Positions 1 to 11,423 are shown, counted from the first letter of the stretch. The stretch: DNA of 64,000 bases from Siphonodentalium dalli (GCA_032622095.1 CP136064.1:142493954-142557953); one strand, 5' to 3'. Numbers and translations are program-made. The notes: a model not told the origin generated them from the letters alone.

Positions 1-695
1 GAACCCCTACGTACGAAGACAGACATAAGTATCACAACTGGCATGGTTCGTATCATGGCTTTGTTCGAAAAAGCAATTGCAACAGCTTCCGAGACACCTA
101 TGCTGCACCTAGGTGAAAAATTTCGTCGACATCCGCCAGTTTTACCCGATTTGACATCGAATTGATAATTTTCAAGGTCAGGTCGGGGTCACAATTTAAC
201 CCGCCCATAACACTTCCCGTGGGTAGCAAGTTTGAGCTCAATCGGTCGAGTCTATAAAGGACAGGCACATATATATAATTTGGTGAAGATCACATCGGGC
301 GAAAAAACTGACCCGATGTAAATATCCCGCGTTCCTAGGAAGCCCTAAGTACGTAAGAATCACACAACCCGCTCATGTCTGGATACAGTTACGCTCACGT
401 GTGGACCCAGACGTAAGAATCACATTACGCACATACGCTCTTTATCAACGACACTGCGGATACGAACGCTCTTTAACTATCAACGCGATTAATCCCACCG
501 TATAATACCAATGGCGGTAATTTTTGTAACTGGGAGTGGAGAATCCATGGGTGCTCTGAGCTTCTCCGAAACGACGGTAAACACTGCCCGACGATTTTTA
601 ACCTTAGATTGGAAGTTTAAGCTCAATCGGTCCAGTCGTTTCCATAGCTAACAGACAAACAACAAACAGACAGAAGTCCCAAAATATATAGTAGA
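1..695 (-). mobile_element. Helitron-like non-autonomous element (family H1), cut by window edge
   Basis: Read on the - strand, the element starts TCTACTATATATTTT just after an A (target A^T), then runs through GTCTGT/GTTTGT repeats. This is the usual Helitron 5' start (TC, often TCTACTA). Its body matches the copy at 33240-33840, sharing phrases such as 'cgctctttatcaacgacactgc' pieces and 'agcttctc'. The 3' hairpin and CTAG end lie outside the window, or the copy is rearranged, because 1-35 resembles an internal part of the other copy. No Rep/helicase coding is visible, so it would rely on an autonomous partner. Confidence 0.6.
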
Positions 696-2075
696 TGTCC
701 AGTTACACTTTCACATGCCCATAATTTAAAACTGAGATCGGAAAGATTCTAAATATACCTTCAAATGGTTTAACATTAAATCAACGATCACAGTTGACCA
801 TAAACATTTTGACAAGAGGGACGAGTGCGAATTTTAACACCCGTGAATTAAAAGTTGGGTGATCTAATGGGACTAGAGAATAATCTTGCTGAAAGTATAC
901 TAATAAAACTAAATTTGGTTTGTTCGTATGTTTGTTTGTTTGTTTGTTTGTTTGTTGTCCGCTTATAGGCGACCAAACAGCTGGACCATCGGAGCTGTAA
1001 ATTTGAGACTCCGCACGGAATGCAGTTAAAATGTTGCGCACATAAGCGAGCAGAACGCTCTTTATTCATACCATATTAGGAATAGACCAATAGTGAACGC
1101 TCTTTGTCGTTAGTCTACACATAGACCGCACTCAACATCAAATACCGCCTCGAACAGCATAAGCGACCAGAACGATCTTTACCCATACCATATCAGGAAT
1201 AGATTAACAGTCAACCAACTCTTCCATGCAGCAGAAGGGAAGATCTCTACAATGTTTCCCGCGTTGAATAACACCAAAATCGCTTCAGTAACAATTTCTT
1301 CCGGGTTTGGGGTCAGAAATGAGCAAAATCGACTAGACTATTCCAACACTTTCGTTGTTTCGATGCAAGGTCCTTGTGTGTTAACTTGTTAGTTTGATTC
1401 ACTGAAATGAGCAAACAAGATGCCTTTAAAGAAGTTGCCATATAGCATAAGAGGGAGGTCGTGTGACCAATTTTAACAAATGTTATATACGAAGCAGTTG
1501 CATATGAACTAAAGCAGGCATATCCAAAATGAAAATAATGAAAACGTATATATGATGTGTGGGCTTTGCTTGGCATACACAGTTACTGCTATATAAAGCT
1601 CACGCTTATTTTCGTTCCCTTTCCAACCAAATTCATCTACCAGGAATCGTATATGATCACAGGTGCAATTTCTGAGGAAGTGCGTTGATGTGCTGTTCCA
1701 CAATGGCAGATAGAGAATTGGAAGAAGTGGGTGTTCTAACCCATGTTCAGGCTGATACGTTTCCCAATTAATACTTGGTGAAAGTGCTTCCTTTTGAGGA
1801 TGTGCCGGTAGCTGATGTGGTTAGGTCGTGGATAAGATCATCGCAGTATGAGCTAGACGATGTTGGCGCGGGTTTTATCTCCGGCATGGACGCCAATTGA
1901 GAACGATTTTCAGCTTGATCTGGTTTGAGGGATATCTCAATGTTCCATTTCGATCGACACATGGCCTTTTCGATAATAAATGAAAATATCGAGCCCCATC
2001 CACTTGACGAATGCTTTGTAATTCTCTATTTCATGAGCATGAAATCAATTGAAATTGCTTCTAGTGGGGCTGCGA
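696..2075. other. No recognised gene; 117-bp duplication and one unrecognised open stretch
   Basis: A ~55-bp phrase starting 'cataagcga' occurs at 1041 and again at 1158, a 117-bp direct duplication. On the - strand about 1830-1509 stays open for roughly 100 codons (…FLRNCTCDHIRFLVDEFGW…), next to another open frame at 1962-1768. I recognise neither. The frames overlap with an apparent shift, so this may be a decayed transposon or exon debris. Confidence 0.3.
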
Positions 2076-2134
2076 CGCACGCACGCGCGCGCGCGCACAC
2101 ACACACACACACACTCACACACACACACACACAC
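2076..2134. repeat. (GC)n/(AC)n microsatellite
   Basis: Alternating purine-pyrimidine tract: a CG-rich start (gcacgcgcgcgc) followed by CA dinucleotides with one CT interruption. Such a tract is prone to slippage and can adopt Z-DNA. Confidence 0.95.
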
Positions 2135-2354
2135 CTATACGTGTGCAAGGGGGGTCTCTGGGGACTTTGACATAATCCCGGGAAATGGGGACTCGGAGAT
2201 AGATGTGTTGGAATCATTCCATTCCGTTGTACATTTGACACATTGGTCCGTGTCCTTATAGCACTGTCGAACTGTTGACATGTTGCCCGTTGCGACATTT
2301 TAAAAATAATGCCATAGAATGGGGACTTCAAAATGGGGACCTTGTCAACCGGAT

Positions 2355-3066
2355 GTGCATGTGAATGTAACTGGGGACGTGCGTTTATCTTTTCGATAAA
2401 GCACACCTAACCATCCATATGGGGACCTTTGTCATACATGTATGCGTGTGAATGTAACTGGGGACGTGCGTTTATCTTTTCGATAAAGCACACCTAACCA
2501 TCCATATGGGGACCTTTGTCATACATGTATGCGTGTGAATGTAACTGGGGACGTGCGTTTATCTTTTCGATAAAGCACACCTAACCATCCATATGGGGAC
2601 CTTTGTCATACATGTATGCGTGTGAATGTAACTGGGGACGTGCGTTTATCTTTTCGATAAAGCACACCTAACCATCCATATGGGGACCTTTGTCATACAT
2701 GTATGCGTGTGAATGTAACTGGGGACGTGCGTTTATCTTTTCGATAAAGCACACCTAACCATCCATATGGGGACCTTTGTCATACATGTATGCGTGTGAA
2801 TGTAACCGGGGACGTGCGTTAATCTTTTCGATAAAGCACACCTAACCATCCATATGGGGACCTTTGTCATACATGTATGCGTGTGAATGTAACTGGGGAC
2901 GTGCGTTTATCTTTTCGATAAAGCACACCTAACCATCCATATGGGGACCTGTGTCATACATGTATGCGTGTGAATGTAACTGGGAACGTGCGTTTATCTT
3001 TTCGATAAAGCACACCTAACCATCCATATGGGGACCTTTGTCATACATGTATGCGTGTGAATGTAA
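2355..3066. repeat. 87-bp minisatellite, about 8 copies
   Basis: The phrase 'ctaaccatccatatgggg' recurs at 2407, 2494, 2581, 2668, 2755, 2842, 2929 and 3016, exactly 87 bp apart. Units are nearly identical with a few point changes, e.g. 'aaccgggg' near 2805 and 'gggaacg' near 2983. Each unit contains a 12-bp palindrome (catacatgtatg), an 8-bp palindrome (ccatatgg) and a short stem TTTATC/GATAAA. GGGGAC words also occur just upstream (2150-2350), which looks like the diverged source of the array. Confidence 0.97.
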
Positions 3067-4039
3067 ATATTATTTCCAAATTCACAACACACACCGTCAT
3101 TCTTATATATTATTGAAATGCAGTGACTTTCGTTGGCGGAATCATTTTTGTAAATTTATCGTTGCATCCCGAATCTAGTCATAAATATTTACATTTGAGT
3201 GTAGTTCAGGCGATGTTTTCAATGGAGTGGTACGGTCGATTTGTTTCAGATTTTTGGCTCTGAGCCTCTGATAGTAGAATGCTACATTCTCCCAGTTGGC
3301 ATGGTGCCTGAATACTAACTTATCAGTTTCACGAGCCCGAACAAGTCCATAATATGTCTTTAATATATTAACTTTATAATGTTTAATAATAAAGGTTGTG
3401 TTAAACATGCTGCCTCATTACATTATTAACATTGGATTACCCGTATATGTCTGCCCGAGTCTCAATGATCTAGTCATTTGGACAGACATTTGTTTACTAC
3501 AGTTCCTTATGCCAAATTTCTAATTTGTTTATGAATAGAACCTGGTGTGAAATTGTCTACAATGGAGGTTACGAGCAGTTTACCTCATCAAAATACAAAC
3601 CATTAATAGAACCATGCATATATAGCATCAGTTCTGACCGTCGCTCGCAGACGAGTATGATTCGCCACACCGTAGCATTTCAACCAGGCTCTGCTCAATG
3701 CTCATAATTAATTTTGACCAAATGTATATTTGTTTTCAATATTTAATAATTTGTGCAATAATAGCAAATAAGTCTCAATAGAAATATGCATTTTTTCAAG
3801 ACTGAGTTGACAATAATGAAATTGATCATCTGGACGATACAGACACCGTGAAATAACATCAACCGAAAGAACCAACAAAGAACATCAACATATTTAGCAT
3901 ATATGTACAACCCAACTAATAGAGCTATAAATATGACTTGTACGTTAAATACCGTAACGAATCAACACAGATATATATCTATTGGCCTATCATATATGTA
4001 AAGATAAGTTTATTGACAATCAAGTCACCTTCGTGAAGA
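3067..4039. other. No gene recognised
   Basis: AT-rich sequence. A 77-codon open frame on the - strand (3408-3175) has mixed amino-acid composition but no motif I recognise. Nothing else stands out. Confidence 0.4.
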
Positions 4040-4130
4040 TTGGATGAGAAATGCGACATGTAGCCTGAACGGAAGAAATTGTTGACAGACAGACATACTC
4101 ACAGACTTCTGCTCGATCGATGACAATGGG
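4040..4130 (+). repeat. Pearl-like repeat relic
   Basis: The phrase 'gattggatgagaaatgc…tagcctgaac…aaattgttgacagac…gatgacaat' is shared with 6340-6430. It also resembles the tail of the larger arrays at 44.15 and 48.72 kb (aaattgttgacg…). It is a short diverged member of that family with no coding potential. Confidence 0.5.
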
Positions 4131-4154
4131 GATATCATTTAAGTCCGTTTGTTT

Positions 4155-4214
4155 GAGGTCCCCAGTCAGTGTAAAGTGACTAAAGTATAAAATCACATTG
4201 AAGTCCCCAGTTTG
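4155..4214. repeat. GTCCCCAG-bounded short repeat, copy 1
   Basis: It starts AGGTCCCCAGT and ends AAGTCCCCAGTTTG, with 'ataaaatcaca' between. The same layout recurs at 9304-9362 and 10076-10123. Function unknown; the paired GTCCCCAG words may be element ends. Confidence 0.6.
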
Positions 4215-4909
4215 CACCCATATAGTCTTATATAATCAAATTACATGGTTACATCGCAAGTTGATTCTTTTGATATCGATAGAAAGTAGAAACCGACCGG
4301 TCTCCATGACTTGCATTTGTTATAAAATTATGACGTGATTAACTGTATTGTTATATCACCCATTACATTGTGTATTGAGACTGTGGTCGGTTATGGTAGG
4401 TGATATTCGGTATTCGTACGGATCACATTTGACATGTCAGATCGTGTGACTATATTTTCTACTTTCAATTTGAGGTGCGTCTGCGATGTGTTCAAATTGG
4501 AAGCTTTGTTTATTGTTCTGTGGATTACTTTTACACCCGATATGGATAGTCATGTGCATTTATAATAATACCGACAGGTCACATATCATATTCAAGGTAA
4601 ATAGTTTCGTTTAACGACGCCTGTAAATGGCTGTATGTAATAAACTGGCTGATAATCATGCATTTATGGAGGTCACTTTTTGCTACCAAATTTTGTAGGG
4701 AATCTGCGATAATGAAAAATAGGCCCACTACATGAGCAGATGTGAACCCACATATAGGGTCTACTACAAGAACAAATTGAGACCACCACCGATTCAGGTA
4801 CAGTGGTCCACAGTAATATCAAGAGTAGAGTTATTCCTCTTAGCTATATACAATAATTTTATTATCCAGAATTAAGCACTGGTCAGCTATATAGCATATA
4901 AGCACTTGA

Positions 4910-5304
4910 ATTGGTAGATTTGGGTATTTGACCTTCAATCGACCAAATTTCAAGGTCAAGGTCATGTCGGCCAACTGTGTGGACATTCCCAAGTTAGTCC
5001 TCATATGATAGTAACCATATATACAATTTTTCTTTAAAATCCAGTGATATTTGGGCATTTGACCTTGATATGACCAGATTTCAAGGTCAAAGTCATATCG
5101 CACAGCGCTCATATTCGAACTTGACCAGCCTATGGACGAGACCTAACCACATACCAAATATACAGTTCATATCTCAAACGGTTCAAAAGTTATCGTCTTT
5201 CGTACAGACGGACAGACAGACGGACGGACGCCGTGACACACGACATATCACCAACTCAGATGCCGACATTACGTGGACCCACTAGGGTGGGTGCACATAA
5301 AAAT
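4910..5304 (+). repeat. Interspersed repeat with two internal monomers and (GACGGACA) tail
   Basis: Two diverged copies of 'tttgacctt…tgaccagatttcaaggtcaa.gtcat' lie about 135 bp apart (4920 and 5055). They are followed by 'caaatatacagttcat…' and a run of GACGGACAGACAGACGG at ~5207-5228, ending near 'gtgggtgcacataaaaa'. The layout is SINE-like or Helentron-like. I see no RNA polymerase III boxes. Confidence 0.5.
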
Positions 5305-5369
5305 GGAGTATTTGTATCAACTAAAGCTGAACGTAGATAGGCCTATACTATAGTAGTATGGACAACGGT

Positions 5370-5905
5370 AGTGCAACATGACTAGAATACTACCGCTCAC
5401 AAAGTTTCTCTACCGAAATCTATATAACTCGTCTTCGGTACGTTTCGAACTAGGACTACGGTATAAAAAATCCAAATATAAATTATAAATCATATTTAAT
5501 AAATGGGCCTACTTTTGCGAGAGGTTGCGATCAAATCATGTCCGCCTGAAGACACCCTAAACAGGCAGATCACGTGATCAGACAGTAACAGTTGTGACTA
5601 GGCAATAAATGATTTTTTTATCACTTTATTATTATATTATAATTTAATTTATATCACTTAGCCTATCACTTAACACAATTTCGGCGGTTTAATACAAAAT
5701 TCAGTTTTCTGTCATGTTTCAGGGGACAAAATCTGCTTTGGGGGAGGGGTAGATCCGAGGTATCTCTGAATCTGATCGGTGGCTAGGCGAGTAATCACAG
5801 CCTGACCCCGGGCTAGGGGAGTTGTAGCTAAATTTCAAAGTATCAGGTAGGCCTATCACTAGTGCAACATGACTAGAATACTACCGCTCACAGAGTTTCT
5901 CTACC
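5370..5905. repeat. 45-bp direct repeats flanking ~450 bp
   Basis: The block 'agtgcaacatgactagaata…tttctctacc' occurs at 5370-5414 and 5861-5905 with about one difference. Both copies are preceded by 'taggcctat'. The DNA between is AT-rich with no coding frame. It could be a local duplication or a small element with terminal direct repeats. Confidence 0.6.
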
Positions 5906-6103
5906 AGGTCCTGGTCAACGCTCAATCGATCTAGTCCCAAATATGGTCCCGTTTTATACCGGGAGATATCGTTATGTTCCGTCTCCAACACACACATACA
6001 GCAACGGCGGAATATACCGTGATTGGCCGATGTAAATTATCGTCTGCAAACGATGTTATTTCGTTCTAAATGACGCACACACCATTCCGATAAATGAATA
6101 CAG

Positions 6104-6465
6104 CATGAAGTTAGACATGTCAAATGTCAATAAACGTTCTCATCTAGGCATTGAGATGAACAAATATACAAAATTTGGTGATGATAGGATGAGAAATCTG
6201 GCATGCAACCTGAACAAAACAAATATAGTGATACAAAGAACAGGAAACCAAAGATGGCTCAATGGCGGCCATTTTGGAACGGAACCAAAAGGGGACGCTA
6301 ATCACTTAGGCATTGAGATGAACATAAATACAAAATTTGGTGATGATTGGATGAGAAATGCAGCCGGTAGCCTGAACAGAACAAATTGTTGACAGACTCA
6401 GACTGACAGACTTCCGCTCGACCGATGACAATAGCTTAGCTTGACTTTGTCAAGATAATCTAAAA
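6104..6465 (+). repeat. Short pearl-like element with two monomers
   Basis: Two repeats of 'cattgagatgaaca.a.atacaaaatttggtgatgat' lie at 6149 and 6311, 162 bp apart, with 'ggcggccattttgg' between them. A tail 'aaattgttgacagac…gatgacaatagct' is followed by 'aatctaaaaa'. Monomer length, order and tail match the arrays at 43.0-44.4 and 46.5-48.8 kb, so this is a minimal member of that family. Confidence 0.6.
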
Positions 6466-6494
6466 AGCGGAAGAATCAAATTATTCATACAAAG

Positions 6495-6902
6495 TAGGGC
6501 CCTGCGAAGCTTCGAATCGATGTCGACATCGGCGATCTGGCTGAATCGGGATCGACATAGAATCGGCTGTCGGCCCGTGTTGGGTATTTTTCTAATCGGG
6601 TAACATGCGATTTTGTCGGGAGATTTGCACATATATTAATATATATTAATATTGCATTGATAGGCCTATATGGTTGGTTACGTTCAATACGTTGAAATAA
6701 AACAAACAGAATAGATAATAATGGATAATAAGTCCGAAATTGGCATCCAAATATACGTGAATACGATAATAAGTTTGTCATTTTCCGGATTTTGTCCCGA
6801 CTTTTACTTTTTATCCCGATTCGTATTCGATATCGATGTCGACATCGGGCAGCCGATTCGATTCGAGATTCGAGGATGTAATTACCAATTCGCAGGGCAC
6901 TA
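6495..6902. mobile_element. hAT-type MITE, 408 bp, with 8-bp target duplication
   Basis: The ends are TAGGGCCCTGCGAA (6495-6508) and TTCGCAGGGCACTA (6889-6902), which are inverted repeats with one mismatch. They are flanked by a perfect 8-bp direct duplication ATACAAAG at 6487-6494 and 6903-6910. An 8-bp duplication with TAGGG-type ends is characteristic of hAT transposons. Inside, a second inverted pair (cgatgtcgacatcgg near 6518 and 6833) lets it fold further. It encodes nothing and would be moved in trans by a hAT transposase. Confidence 0.85.
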
Positions 6903-7706
6903 ATACAAAGTATTACACAATCAACTAAATTATACATTGACATACTTGAAATACACAATCTCTTAAAGGTGCACAATGCAATGTTTTGTATGAAACTATG
7001 AATCCCAAGCATCTTATTGAGTTTTCTCGACTTGTCGACTGGCAGATTTCAGGATCGACTTTCCTGAAAATCCAGTTGAGGTAACCATTTCAAACAAATA
7101 AAGAATACAACTTTGAAATGAAAACCGAAGAAACTTATTAATAAAAGGTGTAATGTCAGTTTGTGGCTAGAGAACTTCTTCAAATAACAGAGTTTTGGCC
7201 AAAATGAGTTTTATAAACGGTTTAACCTTGATGTAGACCATTATATATTGTCAACATTGAAGAAAGCCACCCCTTTTAAAAGAAATCAGAGAAAAAGTGG
7301 GGTTTTTTTTAAGTCGACCCTTGAAATATTGAAGAATTCATGAAAAGTCTGTGGGTGACGTGCAATGTGGGCGTTATGAAAACTTGATATCTTTCCTCTG
7401 TCGATTAATATCCCAATGCTCTGCAAACTGTAGCATAGCTCAGATATCTGTATCGTACCTATTTTTGACAATTAATGTTGTACATACATCTTTAATTATG
7501 CGCATTATCTTCACATAACGTCGGCTCAGTGCAATCTTGTTCTAACTTCTAAGTCCATAATGGCGGCAAAATGAGTTATTGGTACTCGTCGAGTCGTCAT
7601 ATGATTAGCCATCTTATGCACACTTGACATGGTGCAATATTGTGCACCAAATTTGAATGAGATGCCATGCAATCTTGTTCCAAGACCGAAAACCCACATT
7701 TCGGTA

Positions 7707-8112
7707 ATGCTATAATGTCCTATGTCATTTTAGCCATTGAAAAGGGCGAGCGCTACCATGTGACAACTACACAGCGAATGACCATACACAAAACAACTGC
7801 ACTTAGTAGCTAAATATAGCACAAGTTTACACCGTTAATTCTATAATGTTCTAAGTTCATGTATAGTGCTGTATATATACCGGTATGGCTCTAAATTGAC
7901 GGCTTCATTGCTCTAATACTATTGCACATATGTATGTAATGTATAATCGTTTAGAAATAAATAATATACAGAGACGTGAATGTCGACATATTCGATCATT
8001 TATAATCGCTATAATAAAACAGAGATGTGTACGCAAACGTTGCAAAACGATTGGGTGCATTTGTGGAATAAGACAATTCGATTGGTCGGCAGCTTATAGG
8101 ACATTATAGCAT
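7707..8112. mobile_element. TA-flanked MITE, 406 bp
   Basis: Terminal inverted repeats ATGCTATAATGTCCTAT (7707-7723) and ATAGGACATTATAGCAT (8096-8112) are perfect over 17 bp. They are flanked on both sides by TA (7705-7706 and 8113-8114). TA duplication fits the Tc1/mariner group, but the terminal sequence does not name a family to me. There is no transposase frame. Confidence 0.75.
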
Positions 8113-9303
8113 TAACGCGAACAACTAAATGTAGATGAAATCGGTCGCAAATTGTTCTATCTCCAAACACATTTTGTGGAATATATTATGCAGACTACTG
8201 ACATATATCGCATGGAATTGTGCACACATTACCTTTTCAATACCACGGACCCAACAACACCACATTATGGAACCAACGGTGCGCGCCCTTATACCCAAAC
8301 CAGGCAGTCAAAACTTCAAATCGCGTTTACCAAGAAATGCAGATTACCGACTTAGAACAAGATAGCACTAAGCCGACGATAAGTTACTACATTTAGTCAA
8401 AAGATCACGTTGTGTAGATGCTTTGATTTTGTGAAAGGTCATTGCTTAAATGAAGCCTTGTGTTGACATAAAACAAGGAAGTAGTGACACTGCCAAGGTC
8501 ATAATATGCATATTTAAATAATATATTTTTATACCTAGTCCGATTTTGCCTGACGCTCCTGTTTTAAAATCTGATATTTATCTGGGAGCATCAGATTTCG
8601 CTCCATAGGCCTGGCCGCCTCTGTGTTTTATAGCTAGGAATTTGTTTGCCAAACGTTATATCAGTTATATCATCGACACATCCATACATCAGCATTAATC
8701 TGTGCTGTGCGACATGTGCTCAGTGTGATGTTATGTATCTATAAATAGCGTTGATGCATGACTCCGTAAAGCAAGCCGAAAGGTAAATGACTAATATTGG
8801 TCTGAAAATTGCGCTATCTTCGTCTATCCACTATCGATTTGCAACTTATAATTTCGATGGCCCGATGACCTCCTATGGCCCGATGACCAGGATGCACCCC
8901 GTGGCTTTTCAAGGAAGAAGAAGTTGGTAGCCTAGTACTAGGCTACACCTACAGAAACTGAGAAACTTCAGAAAGGACTTAATTCTGTAGCAGAATTTAT
9001 TATTCAATTTATTGCATAAATACTCGAGTGTACACACCTACTGACCTAGTATTGTTCTAAATTAAATGAGACACCCATTAGCTGCACACAACCACAACAG
9101 AAAGAAGAAATAATCGCGATTAAAAAAAATCCAAGAGTTTTTCGAATTCCATTGCATCTTCGGCAGTGAATATATGTCAGGGAAAATTTACTGATTTTCT
9201 TTTTTACGGTCACGAAACGTAACCGGAATATAAAAAAATGCCTGGATAATTAATCATTCGGGCGGCCCATGATGTGGGGCTGCAACTCTGCATGCAGTTT
9301 GTT
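8113..9303. other. No gene recognised; 20-bp perfect palindrome
   Basis: At 8927-8946 the half-site GTAGCCTAGT is followed directly by its reverse complement. Just upstream (8857-8890) 'tggcccgatgacc' is repeated twice. A 76-codon open frame near 8135-8365 has no recognisable features. The rest is featureless AT-rich DNA. Confidence 0.5.
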
Positions 9304-9362
9304 GAGGTCCCCAGTGTTAGTGTAGAGTATAATTAATATCACATCGAAGTCCCCAGTTTGAC
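9304..9362. repeat. GTCCCCAG-bounded short repeat, copy 2
   Basis: It begins GAGGTCCCCAGTG and ends GAAGTCCCCAGTTTGAC with an AT-rich centre. It has the same layout and orientation as the copies at 4155 and 10076. Confidence 0.6.
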
Positions 9363-9831
9363 ATGGTGATGTTATTTAAAATATCAACTAATTGCGAAGT
9401 TGCGAACGGAAATCAGGGCGATACATTAACATTTCCTCCACGTTCTTTTAACTTTAAGGTCGTCGATTTACACGACCCGCTGTAGGCCTACATATGTTCG
9501 CAATCAGAAATTTAAGAAAGCATAAAAAGAGAATTTTCTATCTTTTCTGAGTTATAAATTTTTGGCCACAAGATCGAAATGCCAACACCTCGAATTTTAA
9601 TTTTAACACATCGGGGGTTTAAATATCTAATCTATAGACCTAAACGCTTATTGAAAATTATATTAATGGACACATTCGACTCTAGTCTAAATTCAGTCAG
9701 GCTAATTAAATGTATAAAAGTAACAAAACTTACCGAAATGGCATCCTAATATGATAAATATCCGAAAATTCACCGAGCGCGCCAAGACAACATTGAGAAA
9801 TCGTCGTGACGTATCATCATAGGCATCTAGG

Positions 9832-9877
9832 TGCGCATGCGCAGTCATTTGACATGTAGGCCCTATGCGCATGCGTA
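9832..9877. promoter_or_regulatory. Pair of NRF1-like palindromes
   Basis: TGCGCATGCGCA at 9832-9843 is a perfect match to the NRF1 consensus as I know it. TGCGCATGCGTA at 9866-9877 is a near match 34 bp away, each within a repeated phrase '…gt.a.ttgaca.gt'. NRF1 sites mark many animal promoters. No convincing gene starts next to this pair: the nearest ATG on the + strand (9938) runs only six codons. Confidence 0.3.
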
Positions 9878-10036
9878 GTAACTTGACACGTGTGTGAATG
9901 CGAACTGTGCTAGCGAGACACACTCCCAGCGTGAGGATGGAGTCTGAAGATGTCTGACTGAAATCATAAACTGGGGACTTTTTTAATTTTAGTTTTTTCT
10001 TGTTCAAGGTCCCCATTTGTGTATTTCAAAGTGGGC

Positions 10037-10123
10037 AAAAAAATGGGGACCTCATTTAGGTCCCCATTTTTTTTTAGGTCCCCAGTGCAAGGCATAAAAT
10101 CAGGTCGACGTCCCCAGTTTGAC
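10037..10123. repeat. GGGGACCT hairpin plus GTCCCCAG repeat, copy 3
   Basis: 10037-10074 is a hairpin: an A-run then ATGGGGACCT, a five-base loop, then AGGTCCCCAT and a T-run. Immediately after, 10076-10123 repeats the AGGTCCCCAGT…GTCCCCAGTTTGAC layout seen at 4155 and 9304. Confidence 0.75.
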
Positions 10124-10166
10124 GTAGTCGCGTACGCACCCTCACATCCTCCCTCACACACCATCA

Positions 10167-10194
10167 GACACACACACACACACACACACACCCT

Positions 10195-10232
<38 letters not shown>

Positions 10233-10269
10233 CTCTCTCTCTCTCTCTCTCTCTCTTTATCTCTCTCTC
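10167..10269. repeat. (AC)n(TC)n compound microsatellite
   Basis: About 60 bases of CA dinucleotides interrupted by 'ccctccc', then about 40 bases of CT dinucleotides. Confidence 0.95.
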
Positions 10270-10490
10270 GCTCGGCTCGCTCGATCTCTCCCTCTTCTCC
10301 TCTGCGTTGGAGTACGCGTAATTTGACAAGATAAGGGTGCCCGGGCCATAAGATTTTGCAATGTTGAAAAGCGGATAAACTGGACGAGATATTTTAAGAA
10401 CCAATTTCAGCCGAACTGAATCCACGTATCAGGAGTTCTTCCAACAAGTGCTAATTTGGTTAAGTTCATGCAGTGGAAACTTTTTAACAT

Positions 10491-11046
10491 ATGATGCATG
10501 GAAATCAAGAACAAATTCTGACCCAAATTTTTCACTTTTCAATAGAATACACACATAGTTATGTATGGCTTATGTTTGGCGCCTTTGTAAATTGTAAATT
10601 ATATCAAGAAGATACGACCATGCATATTACAATTGACAAATTGATAAGCCAAACAGGAATCAACAGAGAAATATGTACGAACTGTGGTTCTACCACGACC
10701 GACCCTTTGTCTCATATATTCATTTAGTGTATAAGCCCATGTCTTCCAGAGAGAGATATCCCTGATTTGGGTCCAACTCCGGCTTGGTCGTCTCGGAGTA
10801 TGCTATTTCTCTGTCTGCAAGTACGATATGGCTGTAGAATGGAATGTCTACTTTATGTAGTGCATGAGTGTGTGTATATGTGCATGTGTAGTTGGTCCAT
10901 CATACATATTGAGATTTGTGTTGTAGATATGTTTGTAATCTGAAATTTCTTATACACTGTGTTATGTACCAAATTGTGTTTCTTCTCATAATATAAACAT
11001 TTATATATGAATCTCCATATATGGAGGATAATAAAGATTTTTTTAT
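10491..11046 (+). pseudogene. LINE C-terminal fragment plus 3' tail
   Basis: The + strand frame 10491-10727 reads …QEQIL…LMFGAFVN…LISQTGINREICTNCG…LSHIFI and stops. It carries the first cysteines and the histidine of a CX2CX9H motif. It aligns by eye with the - strand fragment at 49160-49701 (…QTGIN/IQIGINREISCTNCG…). Downstream is non-coding 3' sequence ending 'ggaggataataaagat' then a T/A run, as at a LINE 3' end. It is 5'-truncated, as LINEs usually are, with an internal deletion after the stop. Only the tail survives, so I do not assign a clade. Confidence 0.6.
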
Positions 11047-11423
11047 TTTTTTATTTTTATTTCCAAAATATAATACATATAATCTCACAACATCAAAAAT
11101 GTAAATCATTTTATAATAGGTCACATTATTAATCAAAATTAGATATGATTTGATTAATATATTTCGGTTTTTCAGATGAGTCGGAGAAAGCACGATAAAG
11201 AGAGAGAGATAGATTTAGTGGAGAGGGGTTATAGAAAGAGAAGAGAGAGAGAGAGTGTGTTGGTGGCGTAGAGACTGGTGTGCAATTTTATTTATACATT
11301 TAAGGTTGCATAAGTTCACGAGTTGTGTTTTGCCTCTGGTTTGAAAATGTTGTATATATAAAGTAGCTGCACGTTCAGCAAATGACAGGACAGTCTTGGG
11401 AGTTTTATAGACGGAAACTGGAA
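11047..11423. other. Probable 3' UTR of the Tx1-like LINE
   Basis: AT-rich sequence with an AG-rich stretch (gagagagag near 11200 and 11240). It lies directly downstream of the stop of the - strand LINE. I could not place the element's exact 3' end. Confidence 0.35.

Noticed and set aside
2353-3066. CRISPR array
   Set aside because: The 87-bp units repeat along their whole length with no unique spacers. It is a minisatellite.
10019-10321. 100-codon frame on the + strand
   Set aside because: Mostly translation of the (AC)n(TC)n microsatellite (HTHT, LSLS).
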